DNA of 64,000 nucleotides from the NCBI RefSeq assembly GCF_004104075.1, contig NZ_QOVK01000013.1, positions 41,790 through 105,789 on the forward strand, in the 5' to 3' direction. The first letter of the stretch is position 1; the number at the start of each line of letters is the position of its first letter. Under the pieces are notes generated by a model that was not told the DNA's origin, ran no database searches, and saw only the letters and a program-made list of their open reading frames with translations. This DNA comes from Leeuwenhoekiella polynyae (GTDB lineage: Bacteria > Bacteroidota > Bacteroidia > Flavobacteriales > Flavobacteriaceae). Position numbers and translations under genes: made by a program. Positions 8,666 to 19,631 of the stretch are shown here, piece after piece.

Positions 8666-8730
8666 ATGAATCTCACCAATGAAATTTAAATACTTAGTAC
8701 TATTTTTAAATTGAACGAAAATTTTATAAG

Positions 8731-8800
8731 CCCCAAGGCTCCCCTCCTTTGAGAGGAGGGGGAAATTTGGACTCGTCAAAATTGGGGTGGTTATACCCCC
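8731..8800 (+). repeat. Three-hairpin intergenic repeat, copy upstream of DUF559
   Basis: The element has three successive parts. First is a CCCCTCCT/AGGAGGGG stem (8741-8748, 8754-8761). Second is an imperfect inverted repeat AATTTGGACTCGTCAAAATT. Third is GGGGTGGTTATACCCC, which can fold on itself. The same order (pyrimidine-purine stem, second stem, GGGTGG tail) recurs at 9175-9297 and 34601-34706 with different stem sequences, so structure rather than sequence is conserved. Confidence 0.75.
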
Positions 8801-8808
8801 GCTAGTTT

Positions 8809-9171
8809 ATGAAAAAACAAATACACAACATCAAGGCTCTGGAGTCCAGAAGAAAGTATTTGCGGTCTCATTTAACCCCGGCAGAGGCTTTTCTTTGGAG
8901 GCATCTGCAGCGCTCGCAACTGGCAGGTCGAAAATTCAGGAGACAACACAGCATTATGTATTTCATAGTTGACTTCTATTGTCCTCGGGAAAAATTGATT
9001 ATTGAATTGGATGGTCAATACCATCTAAATCCTGATGTTGCAGAATACGATGCATACAGAACTGAAAAACTGGAAGAACTCGGTTTGAAAGTCATCCGCT
9101 TTGAAAATAAGATGGTGTTTGACTTTTTACCAAGTGTATTAAAAGAAATTGAAGATAATTTTAGAACTTAA
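8809..9171 (+). CDS. DUF559-family endonuclease-fold protein
   Basis: The protein has 120 residues and matches DUF559, a PD-(D/E)XK nuclease-fold family related to very-short-patch-repair endonucleases. An N-terminal basic helix region (RRKYLRSHLTPAEAFLWRHL) is followed by GRKFRRQHSIMYFIVDFYCP, where the aspartate is a predicted metal ligand. Then come KLIIELDGQYH (glutamate and aspartate) and a C-terminal strand GLKVIRFEN. The catalytic-looking residues are intact, so it is probably active, but no biochemical role is established for the family. It is inserted between the ligase and helicase genes and flanked on both sides by hairpin repeats. Confidence 0.88.
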   Translation: MKKQIHNIKALESRRKYLRSHLTPAEAFLWRHLQRSQLAGRKFRRQHSIMYFIVDFYCPREKLIIELDGQYHLNPDVAEYDAYRTEKLEELGLKVIRFENKMVFDFLPSVLKEIEDNFRT

Positions 9172-9174
9172 AAG

Positions 9175-9297
9175 TTCCCCTCCTTTTAAAGGAGGGGAAT
9201 GAATTTACCGAAGGTAAAAAAGGGGGTGGTATAATAACCCTTCCGTCTTTCGCTAATGCGAAATCCACCTTCCCTTAAAAGGGAAGGAGCTTTTTAA
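9175..9297. repeat. Two head-to-head hairpin repeats between DUF559 and helicase
   Basis: The left unit has TTCCCCTCC/GGAGGGGAA (9175-9183, 9191-9199), TTTACC-GAA-GGTAAA (9204-9218) and GGGGGTGG-TATAATAACCC. The right unit is the same design in opposite orientation: TTTCGC-TAAT-GCGAAA (9248-9263), CCACC, then CCTTCCCTT/AAGGGAAGG (9268-9276, 9279-9287). The two share the central GGTGGTATAATAACCC. The array ends 2 bases before the helicase ATG, so transcripts entering the helicase gene carry four strong hairpins. Confidence 0.8.
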
Positions 9298-9299
9298 CC

Positions 9300-11768
9300 A
9301 TGACAAAAAAACAACTCCATACTCTCGCAAAGTCCTGGTTTAAAAATCAGGGATGGAAACCTTTTGCGTTTCAGGAAGAGACCTGGGAGGCATTTTTGGA
9401 TGGCAAAAACGGGTTGCTCAATGCACCTACCGGGAGCGGAAAAACCTATGCACTTTGGGTGGCGTTCGTACTCGATTACATCAAAAATAACCCGAATTAT
9501 AAAACGAAGCACAAAGCCGGATTAAAAGCTATTTGGATTACACCGCTGCGTGCACTTTCGGTGGAAATTGCGCAGGCGGCACAGCGCTTTGCAGATGGTT
9601 TGGAAACCCAACTAACGGTTGGGATTCGCACAGGAGATACACCGCAGGCTGAACGGGCCAAGCAAAAACGCAAAATGCCCGATTTGCTCATCACCACACC
9701 TGAAAGTCTGCAGTTGCTATTAACCGCAAAAGGCTATGAGAAGGTTTTTAAAGACTGTACTGCTATTGTTATTGACGAATGGCACGAATTGCTGGGCAGT
9801 AAACGAGGTGTGCAAACCGAACTCGGACTTTCAAGGCTTAAAGCCATCGCTCCAAAATTACGCATCTGGGGAATTTCGGCGACCATTGGCAATCTGGATC
9901 AGGCGCGGGAGGTACTTTTAGGACCCAATTCTCAAGCTTTTAAAAATTCGATTTTAGTCAAAGCCAATTTGGGAAAAACCTACAAAGTAGAAAGCATCAT
10001 CCCCGAAACGATGGAGAAATTCCCGTGGCGGGGTCATATGGGCTTGCATTTACTGGAAGAAGTCGTGCCTATCATCAACAACAGCAAAACCACTCTGCTG
10101 TTTACCAATACCCGCGCGCAGTGCGAACTCTGGTTTCAAAAGATGATGAATAAGCATCCCGAGTTTGCCGGTGAGATGGCGATGCACCATGGCAGCATCA
10201 ATAAAGAAACCCGCCTTTGGGTGGAGCAAGCGATCCGTAATGAAAGCCTAAAAGCGGTGATTTGCACCTCAAGTCTTGATCTTGGGGTTGATTTTGCTCC
10301 GGTTGAAAGCATTATTCAAATTGGCGGCCCCAAAGGTGTTGCCCGCTTTCTGCAACGAGCTGGGCGTAGCGGTCACCAGCCCGGTAAAGAAAGTGTGATT
10401 TACTTTTTACCCACACATGCCATCGAACTCATTGAAGCTTCGGCGTTGGGCAAAGCGGCCATCAATCAGGTGGTGGAAGACCGTATTCCCTATTTACTGA
10501 GTTTTGATGTGTTGATTCAGTATTTAACAACGCTGGCGGTTGCAGACGGTTTTTACCCGGCTGAAATCTGGAAAGAGGTGAAGCAAACCTTTTGTTTTCA
10601 GGCAATGACCGAAGACCAATGGCGGTGGATTCTCAATTTTATTACCAAGGGCAGTCAATCGCTGCAGGCTTACGACGAGTATAAAAAAATAGAGATTGAG
10701 GAGGACGGCACGTTTAAAGTACATAGCAAAGCCGTTGCGATGCGACACCGGCTTCAGATTGGGACCATTGTTGGCGACGCGGCGCTTCAGGTTAAATATT
10801 TGAAAGGCGGCTATATTGGTACCGTTGAAGAATGGTTTATCTCCAAGCTTTCGCCCGGTGATGTGTTTACTTTTGCCGGAAAAAATCTGGAGCTCTACCG
10901 CATTAAAGGCATGCAGGTTCTGGTTAAAAAAGCGAAAACCAAAAAACAGGCACGCGTTGTGAGTTGGATGGGTGGCAGACTGACGCTTTCCGCACAAATG
11001 AGTGAATTGCTGCGTGAAGAATTGTATTCGGCAAACTTGCCTTTGGAGCAACAAACCCGCGAGCTTCAGGCTTTGAAAGATATTTTTGACCGGCAGCGCC
11101 TGGAATCTATCGTTCCCAATAACGACCAGTTCCTGATCGAAACCTTTAAAAGTCGGGAAGGCTATCATCATATTTTTTATCCGTTTGAAGGACGCTTTGT
11201 TCACGAAGCGCTGGGCAGTTTGCTGGCTTACCGCATCAGTTTGCTTTCCCCCATAACCTTCAGCATTGCTTTTAACGATTACGGATTCGAAATTCTTTCC
11301 GACCAAAAAATTGATATGCAGCAGGTGCTGGATAACGACTTATTTACTTCGGCCTATTTATTTGAAGACTTGCAACGAAGTCTCAACAGTACCGAAATGG
11401 CCCGAAGGAAATTCCGGGATATTGCAGTAATCAGCGGGATGGTCTTTACCGGTTTCCCGGGGAAAATCGTCAAAAACAAACACCTGCAAAGTAACTCCCA
11501 ATTGCTATTTGAAGTTTTTCGGGATTATGAAGCTGAAAACCTTTTATTTCAACAGGCATATCGGGAGACTTTTGAACATCAGCTTGAGGAGGGCCGTTTG
11601 CGTATCGCTCTGGAGCGTATTGAAAAACAAGAAATCATTGTCAAAAACTGTGAGAAAGCCACTCCGTTTTCATTCCCGATTATTACCGACAGGCTTCGGG
11701 AGAAACTCAGTAGTGAAAAGCTGGAAGACCGCATTAAAAATATGCTGAAGTATCTTGATAAAATTTAG
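9300..11768 (+). CDS. Ligase-associated DEXH-box helicase (Lhr-like)
   Basis: This 822-residue superfamily 2 helicase is of the Lhr-core type that accompanies the ligase, exonuclease and PdeM. Motif I is APTGSGKTYALW (about residues 39-50), followed by WITPLRALS, TTPESL, a DEWH box in VIDEWHELLGSKRG, SATIG, TNTRAQ and the motif VI block QRAGRSGHQPG (about 355). A winged-helix and Lhr-specific beta-barrel region follows to the end. Lhr enzymes translocate 3'-5' on single-stranded DNA and unwind RNA:DNA hybrids. Its 3' end overlaps the convergent thiF gene by four bases. Confidence 0.93.
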   Translation: MTKKQLHTLAKSWFKNQGWKPFAFQEETWEAFLDGKNGLLNAPTGSGKTYALWVAFVLDYIKNNPNYKTKHKAGLKAIWITPLRALSVEIAQAAQRFADGLETQLTVGIRTGDTPQAERAKQKRKMPDLLITTPESLQLLLTAKGYEKVFKDCTAIVIDEWHELLGSKRGVQTELGLSRLKAIAPKLRIWGISATIGNLDQAREVLLGPNSQAFKNSILVKANLGKTYKVESIIPETMEKFPWRGHMGLHLLEEVVPIINNSKTTLLFTNTRAQCELWFQKMMNKHPEFAGEMAMHHGSINKETRLWVEQAIRNESLKAVICTSSLDLGVDFAPVESIIQIGGPKGVARFLQRAGRSGHQPGKESVIYFLPTHAIELIEASALGKAAINQVVEDRIPYLLSFDVLIQYLTTLAVADGFYPAEIWKEVKQTFCFQAMTEDQWRWILNFITKGSQSLQAYDEYKKIEIEEDGTFKVHSKAVAMRHRLQIGTIVGDAALQVKYLKGGYIGTVEEWFISKLSPGDVFTFAGKNLELYRIKGMQVLVKKAKTKKQARVVSWMGGRLTLSAQMSELLREELYSANLPLEQQTRELQALKDIFDRQRLESIVPNNDQFLIETFKSREGYHHIFYPFEGRFVHEALGSLLAYRISLLSPITFSIAFNDYGFEILSDQKIDMQQVLDNDLFTSAYLFEDLQRSLNSTEMARRKFRDIAVISGMVFTGFPGKIVKNKHLQSNSQLLFEVFRDYEAENLLFQQAYRETFEHQLEEGRLRIALERIEKQEIIVKNCEKATPFSFPIITDRLREKLSSEKLEDRIKNMLKYLDKI

Positions 11769-12832
11769 TCTTCTACTTTAAGAGCTTCTGCAATGCCACC
11801 TTTTAAACTATATCTTTTTTGTTCTGAAAATAAATCTTGAAGTTGATTGACAACCCTGGCACTTCGCTTTCCGGATGCACAATAAAACACCACCGCATCA
11901 AATTCAGCAATTTGATGCGGTTTCTTTAGCAATTGATCTAAAGGAATATGCAACCCGCCAATATTTGATGTTTCGCGCTCCGGTTTACTCCTAATATCAA
12001 TCAACGTATACGTATTTTTATTTTTTTTAAAATCCCTATAATCCATCTCGTTAGCAGAATGTATTGAACAGCTTAAATCCAGTTCGATCAATTCAGAGAT
12101 TTCTATTGATTCATTTTTGTTAAATGGAAGTAGCATTTGAGAAGCTTCAAGACTGTTATAAATCAAAAGTTTTCCGGAGAGAATATTTCCCAAATCCAAG
12201 ATAATTTTAACCACTTCATTTGCCTGAAACATTCCAATGATTCCGGGTAAAATACCCAAAACCCCCACTTCACTGCACGTAGGCATATCTGCTTCGGCAA
12301 CAGGCTCTGGATACAAACAACGATAGGTCGGTCCGTTTTTATAATTAAATACCGATACTTGTCCTTCAAACTTAAAAATAGAGCCGAAAACCAGAGGTTT
12401 CCCGGTCAAAACAGCAGCATCATTGGCCAAATATTTGGTGCTAAAACTATCGCTTCCTTCTACGATAACATCGTATTTTTTAAATAAATTAGGGGCATTC
12501 GCAACTGATAAACGTTCACTATAGATTTGAATTTTTATGGAAGAATTTAATGCATTCAGAACTTCCTGAGCAGCTTCAACTTTAGGCATCCCCACGTGAG
12601 ATTCTTTAAACAAAATCTGTCGTTGCAAATTGCTCAAAGCCACCGTATCGTCATCTATTATGCCAAGCTCTCCAATTCCGGCAGCCGCTAAATATTGAAG
12701 AATGGGACATCCCAAACCACCGCAACCAATAACCAAAACACGCGCTTTTTTTAGCTTTTGCTGGCCTTCAACACCTACTTCACTAAGCAAGGTGTGCCTC
12801 GAGTAACGCTCTTTTTCTATAGTTGTAAACAT
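11765..12832 (-). CDS. thiF: ThiF/MoeB/HesA-family adenylyltransferase with C-terminal rhodanese domain
   Basis: This 355-residue E1-like enzyme activates the C-terminal glycine of ThiS by adenylation. The Rossmann nucleotide motif is VLVIGCGGLGCPILQYLAAAG (about 32-52), then IIDDDTVALSNLQRQILF, the usual E1 arginine block. A rhodanese domain occupies about 260-355, with the active-site-like loop VFYCASGKRS whose cysteine could carry the persulfide. The fusion suggests that activation and sulfur transfer are in one polypeptide. It is the last gene of the thiamine operon, 3 bases after thiH. Confidence 0.9.
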   Translation of the reverse strand: MFTTIEKERYSRHTLLSEVGVEGQQKLKKARVLVIGCGGLGCPILQYLAAAGIGELGIIDDDTVALSNLQRQILFKESHVGMPKVEAAQEVLNALNSSIKIQIYSERLSVANAPNLFKKYDVIVEGSDSFSTKYLANDAAVLTGKPLVFGSIFKFEGQVSVFNYKNGPTYRCLYPEPVAEADMPTCSEVGVLGILPGIIGMFQANEVVKIILDLGNILSGKLLIYNSLEASQMLLPFNKNESIEISELIELDLSCSIHSANEMDYRDFKKNKNTYTLIDIRSKPERETSNIGGLHIPLDQLLKKPHQIAEFDAVVFYCASGKRSARVVNQLQDLFSEQKRYSLKGGIAEALKVED

Positions 12833-12835
12833 CGC

Positions 12836-13945
12836 TTACCAATTTTGATCCCAATCTTTCCAGATCGGTTCCAGATTGCTTTCTTGCAGCATACGCGCAA
12901 TGGTTTCTGTACTGCGCTCATCAGAAATCTCAAATTGCTCCAGAGATTGAGGCTCTACTACATATCCACCGGGATTGGTTTTTGATTCAGCACTCATCGA
13001 TGTGATTCCCAAATGCACAATATGGTTTCTAAAATTTTCTTCTTCACGCGTAGAAATAGACAGTTCTACATCTTCATCAAGCATACGATAGGCGCAAATA
13101 AGCTGTAACAAATCTGCATCTTCCATTGCCACTTTGGGTTCTAAACCACCACTAAAAGGTCTCAATCTGGGAAACGAAATGGAATACTTTGTTTTCCAAT
13201 AGGTCTTCTGAAGGTATTTCAAATGCAAGGCTGTAAAAAAACTGTCTGCACGCCAGTCTTCTAAGCCGAACAAAGCCCCAATTCCTATTTTGTGGATTCC
13301 GGCTTTGCCGAGACGATCTGGAGTTTCCAGACGATAATCAAAATTTGATTTTTTCCCCTTAGGATGATGCGATTTATACGTTGCTTCGTGATAGGTTTCC
13401 TGATAGACTAAAACCGCATAGAGCCCTTCTTTGATCAAGAGTTCATATTCGTCTTGATCCAAAGGCTGTACTTCAATAGAGATATTTGCAAAATGAGGTT
13501 TTAATAACCGGATTGCATTTACAAAATAATCTACACCAACCGTTTTATTAGCTTCTCCCGTGACCAATAAAATATGCTGAAAGCCCTTATCTTTTAAAAA
13601 CTGTGCTTCCTTCAAAATTTCAGCATCTGTAAGCGTTCTCCGCGGAATTTTATTCGTCAAACTGAAACCACAATAGGTGCAAATATTTTGGCACTCATTA
13701 CTCAAGTACATCGGTGCAAACATCTGCATGGTATTGCCAAAACGCTTTTTGGTAATCGCTTTACTTTTTGCTGCCATTTGCTCCAAATACGGTTTGGCAG
13801 AAGGTGAAATCAAGGCTTTAAAATCTTCAAGCGTGGGCTTCGGGCTAGCAATCGCATGCTCTACCTCTCGTTCTGTTTTTAAAAAAATAGAATCAAGAAC
13901 CTCATCCCAATTGTAGCTATTTAAATGTGCTTTAAAATTATTCAT
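12836..13945 (-). CDS. thiH: 2-iminoacetate synthase ThiH
   Basis: This 369-residue radical SAM enzyme cleaves tyrosine to dehydroglycine (2-iminoacetate) for the thiazole ring. The radical SAM cluster motif [11 protein letters not shown] (three cysteines, CxxxCxxC) is at about residues 86-96. [13 protein letters not shown] and the C-terminal [18 protein letters not shown] block are typical of ThiH. Its start overlaps the end of thiG by 8 bases. ThiH rather than a glycine oxidase (ThiO) indicates the oxygen-sensitive, tyrosine-dependent version of the pathway. Confidence 0.95.
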   Translation of the reverse strand: MNNFKAHLNSYNWDEVLDSIFLKTEREVEHAIASPKPTLEDFKALISPSAKPYLEQMAAKSKAITKKRFGNTMQMFAPMYLSNECQNICTYCGFSLTNKIPRRTLTDAEILKEAQFLKDKGFQHILLVTGEANKTVGVDYFVNAIRLLKPHFANISIEVQPLDQDEYELLIKEGLYAVLVYQETYHEATYKSHHPKGKKSNFDYRLETPDRLGKAGIHKIGIGALFGLEDWRADSFFTALHLKYLQKTYWKTKYSISFPRLRPFSGGLEPKVAMEDADLLQLICAYRMLDEDVELSISTREEENFRNHIVHLGITSMSAESKTNPGGYVVEPQSLEQFEISDERSTETIARMLQESNLEPIWKDWDQNW

Positions 13946-14708
13946 ACAAAAACCGGGTTAATGGGCTGCTGGCTTGGGCTTGAGTCGCTCGTGGAGCAAG
14001 GCGCGCTTCAAAAGCCATGCGCCCAGCTTCAACAGCAAGTTTAAATGCTTTTGCAATGCTAACGGGATTTGGCGAAACGGCAATCGCTGTATTTACCAAA
14101 ACAGCATCCGCTCCTAATTCCATAGCATCTGCGGCGTGTGAAGGCCTACCAATACCGGCATCAACAATCACAGGCACATTGCTTTGTTCTATAATAATCT
14201 CCAGAAAATTACGTGTTTTGAGTCCGTTATTACTGCCGATAGGCGAACCCAAAGGCATCACACATTGGGCACCAACTTCCTCAAGTCGCTTGCACAATAC
14301 CGGATCAGCCTGAATATAAGGCATCACCACAAAGCCAAGTTTCACTAATTCTTCACACGCTTTCAAGGTCTCTACAGGGTCGGGCAGTAAATATTTAGGA
14401 TCTGGATGAATCTCCACTTTTACCCAGTTGGTTTCTAAAGCTTCACGCGCCATTTGAGCCGCAAACACCGCCTCTTTAGCGGTGCGGACTCCGGATGTGT
14501 TAGGTAGTAAACTCAGGGATTCATGTGTCAGACTGCTGAGCAAGGCGTCCTTCTGATTACCAACCTCCACACGCTTTAAAGCAACAGTTACCAGTTCGCT
14601 TTCTGAAGCGAGAATAGCATCCCTCATTGTTTCAGAATTACTGAATTTCCCGGTCCCTGTAAACAACCTCGAGTTAAAGGTTTTGTCTGCTATTTTTAAT
14701 TGTTCCAT
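13938..14708 (-). CDS. thiG: Thiazole synthase ThiG
   Basis: ThiG condenses 1-deoxyxylulose-5-phosphate, dehydroglycine and ThiS thiocarboxylate into the thiazole phosphate. I chose the ATG at 14708, giving 256 residues ([22 protein letters not shown]), because family members begin there and it leaves 13 bases after thiE. An upstream ATG at 14753 would run into thiE. Seen: the catalytic lysine region [34 protein letters not shown] [14 protein letters not shown], and [21 protein letters not shown] phosphate site. The C-terminus overlaps thiH. Confidence 0.95.
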   Translation of the reverse strand: MEQLKIADKTFNSRLFTGTGKFSNSETMRDAILASESELVTVALKRVEVGNQKDALLSSLTHESLSLLPNTSGVRTAKEAVFAAQMAREALETNWVKVEIHPDPKYLLPDPVETLKACEELVKLGFVVMPYIQADPVLCKRLEEVGAQCVMPLGSPIGSNNGLKTRNFLEIIIEQSNVPVIVDAGIGRPSHAADAMELGADAVLVNTAIAVSPNPVSIAKAFKLAVEAGRMAFEARLAPRATQAQASSPLTRFLYE

Positions 14709-14721
14709 TTTTAGTAGTCTT

Positions 14722-15387
14722 TTAATTTGACCAAAGCTTGCTGGCCTTTTCAATAATTTCTTTTTGATTTAAGGATTGCGTCAATAAACCCGAAACAGCG
14801 ATGCCGTATAATCCGATTTGTTGCAAAGGCTGAAAATCTGCTTCGGTTATTCCGCCTATGGCAATAATTGGTGTGTTTATATTATCTGCGGAAAACTTCT
14901 GAGTCAAATTTGTGTATCCTTCAAAACCTAAAACCGGACTTAGCTTTTTTTTAGTGGAAGTAAAACGCAACGGGCCCATACCTAAATAATTTACCCCATT
15001 TTTTATATGATTAAGAGCTTGCTCAAACGTATTGGCCGTTCCTCCAATTATTTTCTCTGACCCCAGAATTTTACGCGCATGAGCAGTAGATAGATCTTCC
15101 TGTCCCAGATGCACGCCACAAGCATCTACTTCTTGCGCTACACTAACATTGTCGTTTATTATTAGAGTTGTACGAAAAGCATCGCATAAAGCTTTTGCCT
15201 GGTGAGCGGTTTCCAACGCCACTTCATAATTGGTATTTTTCATACGCAACTGCACCCAGGAGCATCCTGCTTGCAACACTCGTTCAATATTTTCTAAATG
15301 AGCCTTTTGATCTATTCCCTGAGAAATATAATGCAGGTGAGCGATCGCTTTATTTTCAAGAACCTGTGCACTTATAGCTTTTTTCAT
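14722..15387 (-). CDS. thiE: Thiamine phosphate synthase ThiE
   Basis: This 221-residue TIM-barrel enzyme joins the pyrimidine pyrophosphate and thiazole phosphate. Diagnostic motifs are [18 protein letters not shown] (pyrophosphate/Mg site), [23 protein letters not shown] (thiazole phosphate loop) and IIAIGGI. It retains the residues of active ThiE, unlike the neighbour upstream. The start overlaps the 3' end of that neighbour by 32 bases, which suggests coupled translation; about 15 residues precede the conserved AHLHYIS start seen in relatives. Confidence 0.92.
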   Translation of the reverse strand: MKKAISAQVLENKAIAHLHYISQGIDQKAHLENIERVLQAGCSWVQLRMKNTNYEVALETAHQAKALCDAFRTTLIINDNVSVAQEVDACGVHLGQEDLSTAHARKILGSEKIIGGTANTFEQALNHIKNGVNYLGMGPLRFTSTKKKLSPVLGFEGYTNLTQKFSADNINTPIIAIGGITEADFQPLQQIGLYGIAVSGLLTQSLNQKEIIEKASKLWSN

Positions 15388-15967
15388 ATGCGTTTTTAAT
15401 TTTTAAAAAGGAATTAAACGGATTTGCTGCGAGCCAGACAGCTCCTAAAACTGCAACTCCATCAAAACCTTTCTGCTTTGCCAGATTTATAGTTTCTGAA
15501 GTTATTCCGCCCAGTGCAATCACTTGCTTATCAAAATCAAGTACTTCAAAAGATTTTCCGGTATATCCTTTTTTTGAAATGGACGTAAACACGGGACTCA
15601 AAAAATAGTAATCATATAAAGCAGCTTGTTCTCTCAGGGTTTCTAAATCATGGAAACCGGTACTTATTTTTGAACCGCTCTTTTGTAATTTCAGTAAATG
15701 CTCTTTAAAAATAGTCCCTTCTGATTTTCGATCTTTTTCCTTAAAATGAACTCCTAAACAATCTAAATCAACCGCCAAATCGTGATGTTGATGTAACATC
15801 ATTTTTTGGCGATATACAGTATTAAATTCCTCAAGCCACATTTGCATTTGCTTTCTGGATGCTTTGGGTTTCCTTACGTGCAAAAACTCCAATCCAGAGT
15901 CTATGATTTGCTTTATTGAAGAAATTTCATTCTTCTGAAAATCTTCTGAAGTAATTACGACAAGCAT
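15356..15967 (-). CDS. ThiE/TenI-like protein
   Basis: The protein has 203 residues and shares the ThiE/TenI TIM-barrel fold: VITSEDF, FLHVRKPK, a GVHF strand, FLSPVFTSISKKGY, VIALGGI. The ThiE substrate motifs are weakened: the GVHLGQEDL signature is replaced by GVHFKEKDR, and the LIINDN loop by MLHQHHDLAV. TenI in Bacillus is a thiazole tautomerase acting after ThiG. A second ThiE-like gene inside the operon makes this the likely role here, but that is inference. It sits 11 bases after thiC. Confidence 0.8.
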   Translation of the reverse strand: MLVVITSEDFQKNEISSIKQIIDSGLEFLHVRKPKASRKQMQMWLEEFNTVYRQKMMLHQHHDLAVDLDCLGVHFKEKDRKSEGTIFKEHLLKLQKSGSKISTGFHDLETLREQAALYDYYFLSPVFTSISKKGYTGKSFEVLDFDKQVIALGGITSETINLAKQKGFDGVAVLGAVWLAANPFNSFLKIKNAYEKSYKCTGS

Positions 15968-15978
15968 AAACTGAGTGA

Positions 15979-17877
<1,899 letters not shown>

Positions 17878-18081
17878 CTACCCTCCCTGAGTTGCCTGAA
17901 TAACAAGCACCTGAGCATTCTGCTGTAAGACATAGGTTTCCCAGTCGCGTCTTGAGACAATGGCATTATCAACAGCCACAGCAATTCCTTTTTTAGGAAA
18001 ATTGAGATGTTTTAATGCAGCTTCAAGAGCAATTTCTTTAGGAAAGGAATACGGGTGATTGTTGATGTTTACAGTGATCAT
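17878..18081 (-). CDS. thiS: Sulfur carrier protein ThiS
   Basis: This 67-residue ubiquitin-fold protein ends in the diagnostic GG (IQATQGG), the site of adenylation by ThiF and thiocarboxylation. The beginning (ITVNINNHPYSFPKEIALEAAL) and the central GIAVAVDNAIVSRRDWE block match ThiS. It is the first gene of the thiamine operon, 100 bases downstream of the TPP riboswitch. Confidence 0.95.
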   Translation of the reverse strand: MITVNINNHPYSFPKEIALEAALKHLNFPKKGIAVAVDNAIVSRRDWETYVLQQNAQVLVIQATQGG

Positions 18082-18181
18082 AAGATAGTTTTTACTGTAA
18101 ACTGAAGGAGGCTTGAAACCTCGAATTCACCTTATAAAACTTCCTGAACAGAATTTTTTTATAAGATGAAATGTTTTTCAC

Positions 18182-18258
18182 TTTTCCCTTCGCTGGTACT
18201 AACCAGATCAGGTTCAAAGGGTACTATCTCAGCCGATATACGTATCAGCGCCCCTAAA
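18182..18258 (-). promoter_or_regulatory. TPP riboswitch (THI element) controlling the thi operon
   Basis: On the minus strand the conserved core is visible in order: GGGGCGC, GGCTGAGATAGTACCC, TTGAACCTGATCTGGTTAGTACC, AGCGAAGGGAA. CTGAGA and ACCTGATCTGG are the TPP pyrimidine-binding elements. It lies about 100 bases upstream of thiS. No long U-run terminator follows, so control is probably at ribosome binding. A TAGCTTTA element (18269-18276, minus) just upstream resembles a flavobacterial -7 box and would place the transcript start near 18262. The remaining bases 18277-18470 show no gene. Confidence 0.95.
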
Positions 18259-18470
18259 GTTTACTACGTAAAGCTATAAATAAATAACTGAATTTTTAAA
18301 GTCTATCTGTTTAATTTTAAAAACATATGATCTGTACTTAACAGATTTTAGCCTTTCCTTAAGGACAAAATAACAGGATTCATAGGGATATAAGTCTTAT
18401 GCTTACTTAACTTGTGAACATCAAAGAATACTAATCATTCTGCTTTGCGGAAGACCAAAAAATAAAAAAT

Positions 18471-18878
18471 ATGAAAAGTGTACAGCCTTATTTAACCTTT
18501 AGAGGAAATTGTCAAGAAGCTTTAAATTTCTATCAAAACTGTTTTGGTGGAGAAATTAAAAATAAGGACACCTACGAAGGAAAAGACATAGATATTCCCG
18601 GGAATTATCGTAACAAATTGCAACATGCAGAATTGAAAGGCAAAGGCATTCATATTATGGCCTATGATGCTTCGCCAGATACACCGCTTACTGAAGGAAA
18701 CCAAGTACAGCTAAGCGTTGATTTAGAAAGCAAAGAAGAAACCGACGAATTGTTTGAAAAACTTTCCGCTGGTGGACAAGTTGTAACTCAATTACAAGAA
18801 ACTAGCTGGAAGGCATATTACGGCCGTTTACGCGATCAATATGGCGTGACTTGGATGCTTAATTATCAAATGGACTAA
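18471..18878 (+). CDS. VOC-family PhnB-like protein
   Basis: The protein has 135 residues with the PhnB/3-demethylubiquinone-type glyoxalase arrangement: YLTFRGNCQEALNFYQNCFGG at the N-terminus, LQHAELKGKGIHIMAYDA in the middle, VQLSVDLESKEETDELFEKLSAGG and a C-terminal YGRLRDQYGVTWMLNY. The family folds as paired beta-alpha-beta-beta-beta modules; the biochemical role of these single-domain proteins is mostly unknown. It is monocistronic, with a strong terminator 22 bases after the stop. Confidence 0.88.
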   Translation: MKSVQPYLTFRGNCQEALNFYQNCFGGEIKNKDTYEGKDIDIPGNYRNKLQHAELKGKGIHIMAYDASPDTPLTEGNQVQLSVDLESKEETDELFEKLSAGGQVVTQLQETSWKAYYGRLRDQYGVTWMLNYQMD

Positions 18879-18900
18879 ACGTCCGTTTATAAAAACAAAA

Positions 18901-18932
18901 AAAATCTGCTTCAGAAATGAAGCAGATTTTTT
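18901..18932. terminator. Bidirectional-looking rho-independent terminator
   Basis: A 9-bp stem TCTGCTTCA/TGAAGCAGA (18905-18913, 18918-18926) is closed by a GAAA tetraloop, preceded by an A-run and followed by eight Ts. It ends the VOC gene on the plus strand. Confidence 0.9.
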
Positions 18933-18982
18933 TTGTTTTTATAAACGCTGCTTTCTCTTCTAATAGCTGAAATTTGCAAAGA

Positions 18983-19618
18983 ATGACTCAAGAAATCTCT
19001 ATACTAGGCAATACCTTTACGCTACACCCTTCTGGTGGAATACTGTGGCACGAGAAGAAAATGCTGCTTATTGCTGATGTGCATCTGGGTAAGATTTCAC
19101 ATTTTAGAAAACATGGCAGTGCTGTACCTTTAAAAGCTGTTTCTGCGAATTTTGACCAACTCAGTAGAGTTGCAGATTACTATCAGGCGCAATCTATTTG
19201 TTTTCTAGGTGATCTTTTTCACAGTAGCCTCAACACTGAATGGAAGCTTTTTGAAAAGTGGGTACAATCTCGTGAGGAACAAATTTTGCTTATCGCCGGA
19301 AATCACGACATTATTTCGCCTTTAAAATATGACTCGCTTAAGATAAGTACTTACAGTGAATTTCAATCCAAAGGTTTTCTACTTACACATCATCCAGAAG
19401 AACGAGAAGGTTTTTTCAATTTTTGCGGACATATACATCCGGGTTTTCGTCTGGGCGGAATTGGGAGACAAGTACTGAAACTTTCGTGTTTCTTTAAGAC
19501 TGAAAACCAATTGATCTTACCGGCTTTTGGTACATTTACAGGGAATTATTACCTGGAACCTAAATCAGGCGATCAGGTATTTGCCGTGACTAAAAATGAG
19601 GTGATACAGGTGTGTTAG
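18983..19618 (+). CDS. pdeM: Ligase-associated metallophosphoesterase PdeM
   Basis: This 211-residue calcineurin-like phosphoesterase is of the PdeM type, the fourth member of the Lhr-helicase/ligase/exonuclease repair set; the Pseudomonas relative is a manganese-dependent DNA endonuclease. Metal-ligand motifs are all present: IADVHLGK, FLGDLFHS, IAGNHD, LTHHPEE and CGHIHPG. The ATG at 18983 is preferred over a TTG 9 bases earlier. It stands alone, about 7 kb from its partner genes and on the same strand as them, so the set is split here. Confidence 0.93.
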   Translation: MTQEISILGNTFTLHPSGGILWHEKKMLLIADVHLGKISHFRKHGSAVPLKAVSANFDQLSRVADYYQAQSICFLGDLFHSSLNTEWKLFEKWVQSREEQILLIAGNHDIISPLKYDSLKISTYSEFQSKGFLLTHHPEEREGFFNFCGHIHPGFRLGGIGRQVLKLSCFFKTENQLILPAFGTFTGNYYLEPKSGDQVFAVTKNEVIQVC

Positions 19619-19631
19619 AGCCCAATACCTA

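Noticed and set aside
8809..9171. Restriction-modification system
   Set aside because: DUF559 has a nuclease fold, but no methyltransferase or specificity subunit is nearby.
10524..11306. 260-residue minus-strand frame within the helicase gene
   Set aside because: Antisense to conserved helicase sequence, no domain and low-complexity residues. Treated as chance.
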